Shown here piece by piece: positions 16,775 through 25,144 of a DNA stretch of 45,053 nt (position 1 is the stretch's first letter; each line of letters opens with the position of its first letter). The position numbers and the translations under genes were made by a program. Source of the DNA: Oscillospiraceae bacterium (GTDB taxonomy: Bacteria; Bacillota; Clostridia; Oscillospirales; CAG-382); NCBI GenBank assembly GCA_022508745.1, contig JAFLUP010000011.1:1-45053 (forward strand), in the 5' to 3' direction. A model generated the notes under the pieces. It was not told the origin of the DNA, did no database searches, and saw nothing but the letters and a program-made list of their open reading frames with translations.

Positions 16775-19654
16775 ATGAAGCTGAAAAGAAAACTTCTTTG
16801 TCTGACGCTTTCCGTGCTGATGGTGTTTACCGTCTGCGGAGCTTTGATGGTCTCCGCGGAGACCACCTTCCGGGTGGACAGCGGCGACGGATCCGGCGTT
16901 ATGTACTATGGCGGGACCTACAATTCCTGCAATATACATACGCTGACCTTCAATACGGATGACTATGCCGTCATCCCCTTTTCCGCCTATTCGGGCGGCA
17001 CGTACACCCTCAACGGGCAGTACAGCCAGGCCGTCAACTGGGGCTATGAACCGGTCGGCATTATCAACGGCGACTTCTTCAATATGTCCAACGGCTACCT
17101 GAACGATTACATCGTTTCCAACGGTGAGGTCGTCATCGGCGACTCCAACACCCACGGCAGCATGACCTGTATCATGCCGGACGGTTCCTTCAAGACCGTC
17201 GCGACCTCCCGGCTCAGCTTCGCCACCTACCTCAACGGCATGGAAGTGCCGGGCGGTATCTCCTACATCAACCGCCGTCCCAACCGGAATGCGGCGGATG
17301 GCTGGACCGACGCCCTGTACTACTACGATTTCACCGCGGCATCCGACAAATGCCCGCTGGCAGGCGTTGCCGTCATTTGTAAAAAGCTGGACGGCACCGT
17401 CCTTTCCATCGGCGGCACCATGGAAGCACAAGTTGTTTCCGTCGAGGAAAAGTCCAACGCCAACGGCATCACCCTCGCGAAGGATGAATTCCTCCTCTAC
17501 GTCCGCTCCTCCTCCCCGCTGGCAGCAACGCTCAAAGCGCTGAAAAAGGGCGACTCCGTCACCGTCAACGCCAGCGAAACCGTGGCGGCTTCGGCTGACG
17601 TTACCACCAATGCCACTTCTATCCTTGCCAACATCGGCTACCTGGTCAAGGACGGCAAAAACTTTGCGGCCACCGATGAATTCAACACCATCGACCCGCA
17701 CGGCAACAAATATAAAGCCGCTTGGACCGCGTTCGGCGTCAAGGAAGACGGCTCTTGGATGTTCTTCATCTCCGAGGCTTCCAATCAGCTGACGCAGCCG
17801 CAGGTGGCGGATTACATGATCAGCCAGGGCTGCAAGACCGTCATCCGTCTGGACGGCGGCGGATCCGTTGCCATGTACCTCAGCGATGCCGGAAACGGCA
17901 GTGAAGGCTACGCTTACAACCAGGGTCGTAACGTCCCGGACTGCCTGATGGTGGTCAAGCGCAGCAGCGCGGCTCTGCAGCCTTCCGACGAAACCAAGAC
18001 CGCTCTGGAGGATCTGATCGCCAAGGCGCAGGATTCCACGGACGAAGACGTGAAAGCTGCGCTGGAGTACGCGCAAAGCGTCGTGAAGAACGACAAGTCC
18101 GTCTCCGGCGATTATACCAAGGCTATGATGCGCCTGCGGGATGCACTCAACAATAAGGGCGTATTGAGCACGATGTTGGCGCTCGCTTCCGGTGCAACCT
18201 ACAGCGATTACAGCGAATATGTCCTGACCCGTCTGCGTGAGGCTTATGCCGCCGGTTCCGAAGTCTTCGGCAACCCCAACGCCACGGCGGACGAGATCGC
18301 CATCGCCACCGCACAGTTGGTCAAATGGGTGAACGCCAAGGGGGAATACTCCACCAGCGAAGCCACCTATCCCAAGATCACCACGGACGGCAACTTCTAC
18401 TTCTCCCACTTCAACACCAAGATCGCTGAAGGCGACAATACCCTCTTCACCCCCGGTCAAAGCATCGCGCAGAATGACGCCAACCTGAAATGGGCGGGCG
18501 CGATCCTGCTTCACAAGAACGCGCACGGCAGTTATGTCGTAGAAAATGTCGTCAACGGCGCTGCAATGGGTTCGGACGACTATGTTCCCAACGAACTGGG
18601 CTTCACCGTCGTTCCGGAGGGCTACCTTGTCCTGGGTGCACACGGCGAAGAAAACAATACCGCGGTCAGAACCGCCGCGAAAGTCGGCTCCATCTTCGTC
18701 CCCCACGGCATAGACATCGAGAAGAGGAACATCGGCGTCGGCGCGTACTTCTCCTTCGAACCCGCTACCGGCGACGGTCACACCTTCGAATGGAAGGTCA
18801 CGAAAGCTCCCACCTGCAATGAAAAGGGTTCGGAGATCCTCACCTGCACCATCTGCGGCGCGACCACCGGCAGCCCCCGCGTCCTCGACGAGCTGGATCA
18901 CGTCTACAAGGACGGCAAGTGCCTGCTCTGCGGCGACATCCAGCCGACCAACGTCGCACTCGGCAAAGATTACAAAATCGGCCACGGCACAAATAATGCC
19001 ACCTACAACGCCAGCCTGACCGACGGCAACGCCTCCACCGGGCTGTCTTACCAGCCTGATGAATGGTTCGGTTTTGTCGCTTCCAACACGCAGAACAATG
19101 TAGGTACCGCTACCATCGACCTCGGCGACAACTATGTCATCAGTTACGCCAGCGTCCACACCTACTTCGGCAGGACCGGCGACGGCGTCGTCACGCCTGC
19201 CTCTATGAAGGTGGAAGTCTCCTCCGACGGCACCAACTACACCATGTTGGGCGCAGAAGTAACGTATGCCAACCCCGAGCAGGCTCCCGGCTTCACCACC
19301 GAGTGGATCAACTTCGCCGGTGAAGAGACCGTGACCGGCCGCTATGTCAGATTGACGGTCGTCATTCAGGGCGCTTTCGCGTTCCTCAACGAAATCGAAG
19401 TGTATGGCGTCCCGGTCAAGGCGGATGATCCCGTCGATCCCACGCCTTCCGGCATGATCGGCGACGTGAACTGCAACGGCAAGCTGGACGCGCTGGACTA
19501 CGCCTACCTCAAGCGCCACATTATGGGCACCTACAAGCTGACGGACGAAGGGCTCGCCCTCGCGGACATTGACGGGAACGGAAAGATCAACTCCCTGGAC
19601 TATATGTACCTCAAACGCGCCTTCCTCGGGACCTATAAAATTCCGGAACGTTAA
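16775..19654 (+). CDS. Secreted NAGPA-family protein with discoidin-like module and dockerin, paralog 2
   Basis: A 959-residue multidomain protein. It starts with a signal peptide (residues 1-28, ending MVSAETT). A phosphodiester glycosidase (NAGPA/DUF2233) domain covers about 45-395, with IINGDFFNMSNGYL near 97-110 and RLDGGGSVAMYL near 358. Two helical modules follow (about 400-530), then a module of unknown type (about 531-668, containing LGFTVVPEGYLVLGAHG). A Cys-rich motif spans about 669-722 (PTC, TCTICG, CLLCG). An F5/8-type C (discoidin-like) carbohydrate-binding module spans about 726-880. The type I dockerin is 894-959, with two calcium loops, DVNCNGKLDALD and DIDGNGKINSLD. Predicted to be secreted and to dock to a cohesin. 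It is preceded by a perfect promoter and a purine-rich AAAAAGGAGC site. Catalytic substrate unknown; dockerin assignment is strong. Confidence 0.9.
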   Translation: MKLKRKLLCLTLSVLMVFTVCGALMVSAETTFRVDSGDGSGVMYYGGTYNSCNIHTLTFNTDDYAVIPFSAYSGGTYTLNGQYSQAVNWGYEPVGIINGDFFNMSNGYLNDYIVSNGEVVIGDSNTHGSMTCIMPDGSFKTVATSRLSFATYLNGMEVPGGISYINRRPNRNAADGWTDALYYYDFTAASDKCPLAGVAVICKKLDGTVLSIGGTMEAQVVSVEEKSNANGITLAKDEFLLYVRSSSPLAATLKALKKGDSVTVNASETVAASADVTTNATSILANIGYLVKDGKNFAATDEFNTIDPHGNKYKAAWTAFGVKEDGSWMFFISEASNQLTQPQVADYMISQGCKTVIRLDGGGSVAMYLSDAGNGSEGYAYNQGRNVPDCLMVVKRSSAALQPSDETKTALEDLIAKAQDSTDEDVKAALEYAQSVVKNDKSVSGDYTKAMMRLRDALNNKGVLSTMLALASGATYSDYSEYVLTRLREAYAAGSEVFGNPNATADEIAIATAQLVKWVNAKGEYSTSEATYPKITTDGNFYFSHFNTKIAEGDNTLFTPGQSIAQNDANLKWAGAILLHKNAHGSYVVENVVNGAAMGSDDYVPNELGFTVVPEGYLVLGAHGEENNTAVRTAAKVGSIFVPHGIDIEKRNIGVGAYFSFEPATGDGHTFEWKVTKAPTCNEKGSEILTCTICGATTGSPRVLDELDHVYKDGKCLLCGDIQPTNVALGKDYKIGHGTNNATYNASLTDGNASTGLSYQPDEWFGFVASNTQNNVGTATIDLGDNYVISYASVHTYFGRTGDGVVTPASMKVEVSSDGTNYTMLGAEVTYANPEQAPGFTTEWINFAGEETVTGRYVRLTVVIQGAFAFLNEIEVYGVPVKADDPVDPTPSGMIGDVNCNGKLDALDYAYLKRHIMGTYKLTDEGLALADIDGNGKINSLDYMYLKRAFLGTYKIPER

Positions 19655-19672
19655 CCCATACCCTCAAAAACC

Positions 19673-19706
19673 GCCGCCGCAGGGAAACCTGCGGCGGCAC
19701 TTTTCT
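19673..19706 (+). terminator. Terminator after NAGPA paralog 2
   Basis: An 11-bp GC stem (19673-19683 with 19688-19698), a GAAA loop, then ACTTTTCTTT. Confidence 0.85.
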
Positions 19707-19756
19707 TTGCGCAGAATCGACAAATTCCCCAAAAAAGAGTTGAAAAGCGACACGGA

Positions 19757-19785
19757 TTGACAATCGCTCCGCTTTGCCGTATAAT
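19757..19785 (+). promoter_or_regulatory. Consensus promoter of NAGPA paralog 3
   Basis: TTGACA (19757-19762), 17 bases ending GCTTTGCCG, TATAAT (19780-19785). Confidence 0.85.
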
Positions 19786-19805
19786 GAAGAAAAAGTACCG
19801 ATTCC

Positions 19806-22115
19806 ATGAAAAAGGAAGTGCAGCATCCCTTGAACGTCCTGCGCAAACGACTCCCTCTCCTTTTGGCGGCAATTCTCCTCCTGTCCGCGGCGAGCGGATT
19901 CCTTTCCGCCGCGGCCGTCTCGGCAGGAGACGACGCCGGCTTCGGCAGCGTCACGGGGAACACCTCCCGCACGGTGGCCGAAGGGCTCACCTACGAAAGC
20001 ACCTCCGTCGCCGGGACTGTCGGCGGTAATCAGCAGCTCCATACCCTCACCTTCAACCCGAAAACAAGCGATTTCATGCCCATCGTGTATTCCCAATACA
20101 CCGGCTACGGAGCCACCACCCTGAATTCCGCCAAACGGGCGGAATCCGTCGGGTACGACGTGAAGGGCGGCGTAAACGCGGCGTTCTTCGGGTTCACAGG
20201 CAAAAGCGCCAATACCTACGGCGGCGTCAACATTTGCGACGGCAAAATTCTGCAAGGCAACAACGCCCACGGGGAGGCATGGGAACTGATCTTCAACAGC
20301 GACGGCAGCTCCGCGCTGGTGCGCTCCAGAGTCACCTACTCCCTCGTCGCCCAGCACGGCGCGTGGAACGCCCCGCTGACCTACATCAACATCTGCCCCG
20401 AAATCAACAGCCAGGGGGAAAATACCACAGGTACCGGCATTTACTACTACGATACCTTCTGCGGCACCAAGACCGATACGAAAAAAGCAGGCGTTGAGAT
20501 CCTCTTTGAAAAACAGAATCACACCGAGCTGACCGTGGGCGGCACGCTGATCGGGAAAGTGGCGGAAGTCCGGGCGAACACCTCCACAGGCAACCCGGTA
20601 GGCGCCACCCAGTTCGTGCTTTACGCCTCCGACGACAGCCCGTACGCTTCCTCCCTGCGCAAGTTTGCCGTCGGCGACGTAGTGGAGATCACCGCGGAGG
20701 AAACCGTCGTTTCTTCCAAAACCGCCATGGAAACTTGCAGCAGCGCGGTGGTCACATACGGCTACCACATCGTGGAAAACGGAACGAACGTCACGGCAAA
20801 CGACGGGCTGGGAGACGCCTTCAACAAAGAACGCGCACAGCGCAGCGCCATCGGCATCAAGGCGGACGGCACCCTCGTCATCGTCGCCTCCCCCGGCAGA
20901 ACCACCGCCAACACGGGACTTACCGTTTATGAACTGGCGGACTACATGATCTCCCAGGGCTGCGTCACCGCCGTAAATCTGGACGGCGGCGGTTCCACGC
21001 AGATGGTAGTGGAAAACGAATCCGGCGATCTGGTGTCGGCGGTCTCTACCACCCGCGCGGTGGCAAACAGCATCCTCATTGTCTCCCGCCCCGCCATCGA
21101 CCCCGAAATCGCGGGAACGCTGCAAACGCTGATCGCCACTGCAACCGCGCTGGCGAACAACACCTCCGACGGGAACAAGGACGCGCTGAAGGCGGCGCTG
21201 ACCCACGCCAACGCCGTTTTCACCGAAAAAACCTCCATGCCCGGCGATTATTCCAAAGCCATCATGCGTTTGCAGGAAGCGCTGGATACCAAAGCGCCGC
21301 TGCGCGAGCTGCTGAAGAAAACCGCCGGAATCAGCTTCACAGCGTACAGTGAATACGTCCTCGAGCATCTTCGCGCCGCGCACGCGGAGGCGTTCAAGGT
21401 TTACACGAAGGACAACGCCGCCCAATCCGAAATAGATCAGGTCTACGCGGAACTGCTGAAATGGTACAACGCCACCGGAAGCTACAAAGAAGGTGGCAAG
21501 ACCTATCCGCAGCTCACGAACGAGGGCAATTTCTACCTCTCCTACTTCAACCGGAAGATCGAAACCGACGACTGCAACCTCTTCACCTCGGGGGAAAGCA
21601 TCGAAGCAGCCGCCGCCAACCTCACGTACTCCGCCGCGATCCTGCTGCGAAAAAACGAAAAAGGGCAATACATTGTAGAAAAGATCGTCAACGGCGCCGC
21701 GGCCGGCGGTTCGGGAACCTACGTCCCCGAAAAGCTCGGCTTCACCGTCGTTCCGGAGGGCTGTATCGTCATCGGCGCCCATGGAAAGAGCAATGTCCCC
21801 GTCAGATTCGCGGCGGAAATCGGTCTGGCACTGGTCCCCCACGGGTTTGACATCGAAACGAAGACCATCGGTGTCGGCGCGTATTTCTCGTTTGAAGCGC
21901 CCGCACCCGTCGGCATGATCGGCGACGTGAACTGCAACGGCAGACTGGACGCGCTGGACTATGCCTACCTCAAGCGGCACATCCTCGAAACTTACAAGCT
22001 GACGGAGGAAGGGCTCGCCCTTGCGGACGTGGACGGGAACGGAAAGATCAATGGTCTGGACTATGCCTTCCTCAAACGCGCCTTCCTCGGGACCTATAAA
22101 ATTCCGGAACGCTAA
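19806..22115 (+). CDS. Secreted NAGPA-family protein with dockerin, paralog 3
   Basis: 769 residues from the ATG at 19806. That ATG lies only about 14 bases past the predicted transcription start and has no Shine-Dalgarno. An in-frame TTG at 19830 is preceded by AAAGGAAG and would give a classical signal peptide (NVLRKRLPLLLAAILLLSAA), so it may be the real start. The NAGPA domain covers about 50-430, with GVNAAFFGFTG near 120 and NLDGGGSTQM near 392. Two helical modules (about 435-560), the LGFTVVPEGCIVIGAHG module (about 560-698) and a dockerin (704-769, loops DVNCNGRLDALD and DVDGNGKINGLD) follow. The discoidin-like and Cys-rich modules of paralog 2 are absent. The catalytic domain is of the same subtype as paralog 1. 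Secreted and probably cohesin-bound; substrate unknown. Confidence 0.9.
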   Translation: MKKEVQHPLNVLRKRLPLLLAAILLLSAASGFLSAAAVSAGDDAGFGSVTGNTSRTVAEGLTYESTSVAGTVGGNQQLHTLTFNPKTSDFMPIVYSQYTGYGATTLNSAKRAESVGYDVKGGVNAAFFGFTGKSANTYGGVNICDGKILQGNNAHGEAWELIFNSDGSSALVRSRVTYSLVAQHGAWNAPLTYINICPEINSQGENTTGTGIYYYDTFCGTKTDTKKAGVEILFEKQNHTELTVGGTLIGKVAEVRANTSTGNPVGATQFVLYASDDSPYASSLRKFAVGDVVEITAEETVVSSKTAMETCSSAVVTYGYHIVENGTNVTANDGLGDAFNKERAQRSAIGIKADGTLVIVASPGRTTANTGLTVYELADYMISQGCVTAVNLDGGGSTQMVVENESGDLVSAVSTTRAVANSILIVSRPAIDPEIAGTLQTLIATATALANNTSDGNKDALKAALTHANAVFTEKTSMPGDYSKAIMRLQEALDTKAPLRELLKKTAGISFTAYSEYVLEHLRAAHAEAFKVYTKDNAAQSEIDQVYAELLKWYNATGSYKEGGKTYPQLTNEGNFYLSYFNRKIETDDCNLFTSGESIEAAAANLTYSAAILLRKNEKGQYIVEKIVNGAAAGGSGTYVPEKLGFTVVPEGCIVIGAHGKSNVPVRFAAEIGLALVPHGFDIETKTIGVGAYFSFEAPAPVGMIGDVNCNGRLDALDYAYLKRHILETYKLTEEGLALADVDGNGKINGLDYAFLKRAFLGTYKIPER

Positions 22116-22135
22116 CCCATTCCATATCCCATCCG

Positions 22136-22174
22136 AAAGCGCCGCCGCGGAAAACCCGCCACGGCGCTTTTCTT
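22136..22174 (+). terminator. Terminator after NAGPA paralog 3
   Basis: AAAGCGCCG (22136-22144) pairs with CGGCGCTTT (22162-22170), with additional inner GC pairing, followed by TCTTT. Confidence 0.8.
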
Positions 22175-22223
22175 TGCACAAAATAGACAAATTTCCCTTA
22201 AAATATTTGGAACGCCATGCGGA

Positions 22224-22252
22224 TTGACAACCGACCCGCTTTGCCTTATAAT
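22224..22252 (+). promoter_or_regulatory. Consensus promoter of NAGPA paralog 4
   Basis: TTGACA (22224-22229), 17 bases ending GCTTTGCCT, TATAAT (22247-22252). Confidence 0.85.
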
Positions 22253-22292
22253 TGTAATAGATATCATAAGTTCTTATAAAGGAGCGGACACC

Positions 22293-24674
22293 ATGAAGAC
22301 AAGAAGCAAATTCCTTTGTCTGGCACTTTCCCTGCTGATGGTGCTGACCGTCTGTGCCCCCCTCACGGTTTCCGCCGCCGGATACCGGGTAGACGGTGGG
22401 AACGGCTCCGGCGTCGTGTACAACGGAACCGTTTACAGCTCCTATAACGTCCACACGCTGACCTTTGATCCGGCGGACTATGTGGTCCTGCCCTTTGCCG
22501 GATACGCGGGAGGCACCTACACGCTGGACGGGCAATACAGCCAGGCCGTCGCCCGGGGATACGATGTGGTGGGCGTGGTCAACGGGGATTTCGCCAACAT
22601 GAGCACCGGCTATCTGAATGATTACATCGTCACCAACGGCGAAGTGGTCATCGGGGACGATACGCGGCATGGCAGCATGACCTGCGTCCTATCGGACGGC
22701 ACGATCCAGACCGTCGACGCTTCGCAGCTGAACTTTTCCGCTTATTTCAACGGCGTGGAGGTGCCGGGCGGCATCTCCTACATCAACCGCCGTCCCAACC
22801 GCACCGCAGCGGACGGCTGGACGGACGCCATCTACTACTTTGACGTCTACGCCGCGCCGGACAAATGCCCCCTTGCGGGCGTCGCGGTGCTGTGCAAAAA
22901 ATTGAACGGCACCGTCCTGTCCATCGGCGGCACCATGGAAGCGCAAGTCGTCTCCGTGGAGGAAAAGCCCAACGCCAACGGAATTAATCCGGCGAAGGAT
23001 GAATTCCTCCTGTACGTGCGGGCGACTTCCCCGCTGGCAAACACGCTGAAAGCGCTGAAAAAAGGGGATTCCGTCACCATCTCGACCTCCGAAACCGTCG
23101 AAGCGTCCGTGGAGACCGTCACCAACGCCACCTCCATCCTCGCCAACATCGGCTATCTGGTCAAGGACGGCAAAAACCTTGCGGCGGACGCTTCCTTCAA
23201 CAACGGCGCTCCCCACAGCAACACCTACAAGGCGCAATGGACCGCTTTCGGCACCAAAGCCGACGGAACTTGGGTGATCTTCACCTCCGAAGGCAACAGC
23301 GGAAGCACAGGGCTGAACCTCAAGCAGGTGGCGGACTATATGATGAGCCTCGGCTGCACCACCGTCATCCGTCTGGACGGCGGCGGCTCTTCCGCCATGT
23401 ATCTCTGTGACGACGGCAGCGGCAAGGCGGGCTACAAGGAAAATTACGGCCGCCCCGTGGCGGATTGCCTGATCATCGCAAAACGGAGCAGCAGCGCCCT
23501 ACAGCCTTCCGGCGAAATGAAAACGGCGCTGACGAACCTGATGAAGCAGGCGCAGGGCTCGGCGGATCCTTACGTGCAGACCGCTTTGGCCCACGCCCAA
23601 AGCGTGGCAAACCGCAAGACCTCCGTCTCCGGGGACTACACCTACGCCATGATGCGCCTGAAAGACGCGCTTTCCGGCAAGGCTTCGCTGAACGTGCTGA
23701 TGTCCCTTGCGCTGGGCGCGGAGTTCAAGCAATACAGCGAATACGCCCTGACCCGCCTGCGGGAAGCGTATGCGGATGCGTCCAAAGTGTTCGGGAGCGG
23801 CAGCTCGTCGGCGGACGACATCGCCGTTGCCTACGCCCGGTTGGAGAAATGGCTGAATTCCAAGGGAAAATATTCCACAAGCGACGCCACCTATCCCCAA
23901 CTGACCTCCAACGGAACTTTCTATCTTTCCCGTTTCAACGCAGGTATGCAGGAAAACGGCTGCAACATTTTCACCCCCGGCGCCAGTATCGAGCAGAAAT
24001 ATGCCAACCTGTGGTGGTCCAGCGCCGTCCTGCTGCGGAAGAACGCCCACGGCAGTTATGTGGTGGAAAAAACGGCGATCGGCGGCGGAAACACCACCCA
24101 TATCCCGGAACAGTTCGGCTTCACCATCGTGCCGGAGGATTGCATCGTCATCGGCGCCCACGGCGCTTGCGAAAATACCGTCCGCTCCGCCGCCGTCACG
24201 GGGAAGATCTTTGTCCCCCACGGGTTTGATCTTGCAAACCAAACCGTCGGAGTCGGCGCGTATTTCACCTTTGAAACCGCGGACAGCGGCGGGCACACCT
24301 ACGATTGGAAGGTCACAAAAACGCCCACCTGCACCGCAAAGGGTTCGGAGATCCTCACCTGTGCACACTGTGGCAAAACCACCGGCTCCCCCCGCACCAT
24401 CGACGAATCCGGGCATTTCTTCCGTGACGGCAAGTGCCTGATCTGCGGAAGCGCTTCCCCCGCGGGACGTATCGGCGACGTGAACCGCAACGGCAAGCTG
24501 GACGCGATGGACTACGTCTTCCTCAAACGTCATATCCTCGAAACCTACAAGCTGCCGGACGAAGCGCTCGCTCTTGCGGACGTGGACGGGAACGGAAAAA
24601 TCAACGCGATGGACTACGCCTTCCTCAAGCGCGCCTTCCTCGGGACTTATTTTATCAAAGATCCCAACGTATAA
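22293..24674 (+). CDS. Secreted NAGPA-family protein with Cys-rich motif and dockerin, paralog 4
   Basis: 793 residues from ATG 22293 (AAAGGAG, 8 bases upstream; a longer in-frame reading would start inside the -35 box). Signal peptide 1-28 (FLCLALSLLMVLTVCAPLTV). The NAGPA domain covers about 40-390, with VVNGDFANMSTGYL near 96-109, where the second Phe of paralog 2's NGDFF is Ala, and RLDGGGSSAMYL near 362. Two helical modules and the LGFTVVPEG-like module (here FGFTIVPEDCIVIGAHG) follow. A Cys-rich motif (about 668-725; PTC, CAHCG, CLICG) and a type I dockerin (about 727-793; DVNRNGKLDAMD and DVDGNGKINAMD) close the protein. Closest to paralog 2 but without the discoidin-like module. No terminator follows, so the DtxR-like gene may be read through. 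Confidence 0.9.
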   Translation: MKTRSKFLCLALSLLMVLTVCAPLTVSAAGYRVDGGNGSGVVYNGTVYSSYNVHTLTFDPADYVVLPFAGYAGGTYTLDGQYSQAVARGYDVVGVVNGDFANMSTGYLNDYIVTNGEVVIGDDTRHGSMTCVLSDGTIQTVDASQLNFSAYFNGVEVPGGISYINRRPNRTAADGWTDAIYYFDVYAAPDKCPLAGVAVLCKKLNGTVLSIGGTMEAQVVSVEEKPNANGINPAKDEFLLYVRATSPLANTLKALKKGDSVTISTSETVEASVETVTNATSILANIGYLVKDGKNLAADASFNNGAPHSNTYKAQWTAFGTKADGTWVIFTSEGNSGSTGLNLKQVADYMMSLGCTTVIRLDGGGSSAMYLCDDGSGKAGYKENYGRPVADCLIIAKRSSSALQPSGEMKTALTNLMKQAQGSADPYVQTALAHAQSVANRKTSVSGDYTYAMMRLKDALSGKASLNVLMSLALGAEFKQYSEYALTRLREAYADASKVFGSGSSSADDIAVAYARLEKWLNSKGKYSTSDATYPQLTSNGTFYLSRFNAGMQENGCNIFTPGASIEQKYANLWWSSAVLLRKNAHGSYVVEKTAIGGGNTTHIPEQFGFTIVPEDCIVIGAHGACENTVRSAAVTGKIFVPHGFDLANQTVGVGAYFTFETADSGGHTYDWKVTKTPTCTAKGSEILTCAHCGKTTGSPRTIDESGHFFRDGKCLICGSASPAGRIGDVNRNGKLDAMDYVFLKRHILETYKLPDEALALADVDGNGKINAMDYAFLKRAFLGTYFIKDPNV

Positions 24675-24716
24675 ACGATTGTCACATCTCATCTGCCTAT
24701 AAAGGAGGTGTTCGCC

Positions 24717-25091
24717 ATGCAGCTGCAGGAATCCGGCGAAATGTATCTGGAAACCATCCTTGTTCTGACCCAGCGGGGGACGCCCTTCCGCTCTATTGAC
24801 GTCTGCGAGGAAATGGGGTACTCCAAGCCCAGCGTCAGCCGCGCCATGGGGCTTTTGAAGCAAGGGGAACTCATTACGGTAGACGCCGGCGGCTACATCG
24901 CACTGACCGCCGCAGGGCGGGAGATCGCGGAAAAGATCTACGACCGACATAAACTGCTCACCGCTTTTTTCACCCGCCTCGGCGTCGATCAGGAAACCGC
25001 CGCCGCAGACGCTTGCCGTATGGAACATGTCATCAGCGACCGCTCCTTCGACGCCCTGCGGGACTTTATGCGCGCCCATCCGGAAGTGTAG
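24717..25091 (+). CDS. DtxR/MntR-family metal-dependent repressor, short form
   Basis: A 124-residue protein: winged HTH (about 5-65, with YSKPSVSRAMGLLKQGELI as recognition and wing) plus a dimerisation helix region, and no SH3/FeoA-like third domain. This is the MntR length class, yet the metal ligands read Met9, His78, Cys100, Glu103 and His104 (CRMEH), the Met-Cys-Glu-His set of DtxR/IdeR rather than the Asp/Glu set of Bacillus MntR. It should therefore respond to Fe(II) or a similar metal. ATG 24717 follows AAGGAGGTG; a GTG three codons upstream overlaps that site. It lies 42 bases after the last NAGPA paralog. No transporter gene adjoins it in the window. Confidence 0.9.
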   Translation: MQLQESGEMYLETILVLTQRGTPFRSIDVCEEMGYSKPSVSRAMGLLKQGELITVDAGGYIALTAAGREIAEKIYDRHKLLTAFFTRLGVDQETAAADACRMEHVISDRSFDALRDFMRAHPEV

Positions 25092-25144
25092 CGCGCCCAA
25101 CAAACGGTAAAAAACACGTATATACATTTTGAAAGGATCCAAAC

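Noticed and set aside
16730-19519. A 929-codon open frame on the minus strand opposite NAGPA paralog 2
   Set aside because: Same reasoning: an antisense shadow produced by the strong GC codon bias of the real gene.
19611-22670. A 1019-codon open frame on the minus strand opposite NAGPA paralog 3
   Set aside because: It lies antisense to a gene with signal peptide, catalytic motifs and dockerin, is rich in Gly/Val/Asp/Arg as expected from antisense GC-rich codons, and has no ribosome site or family match.
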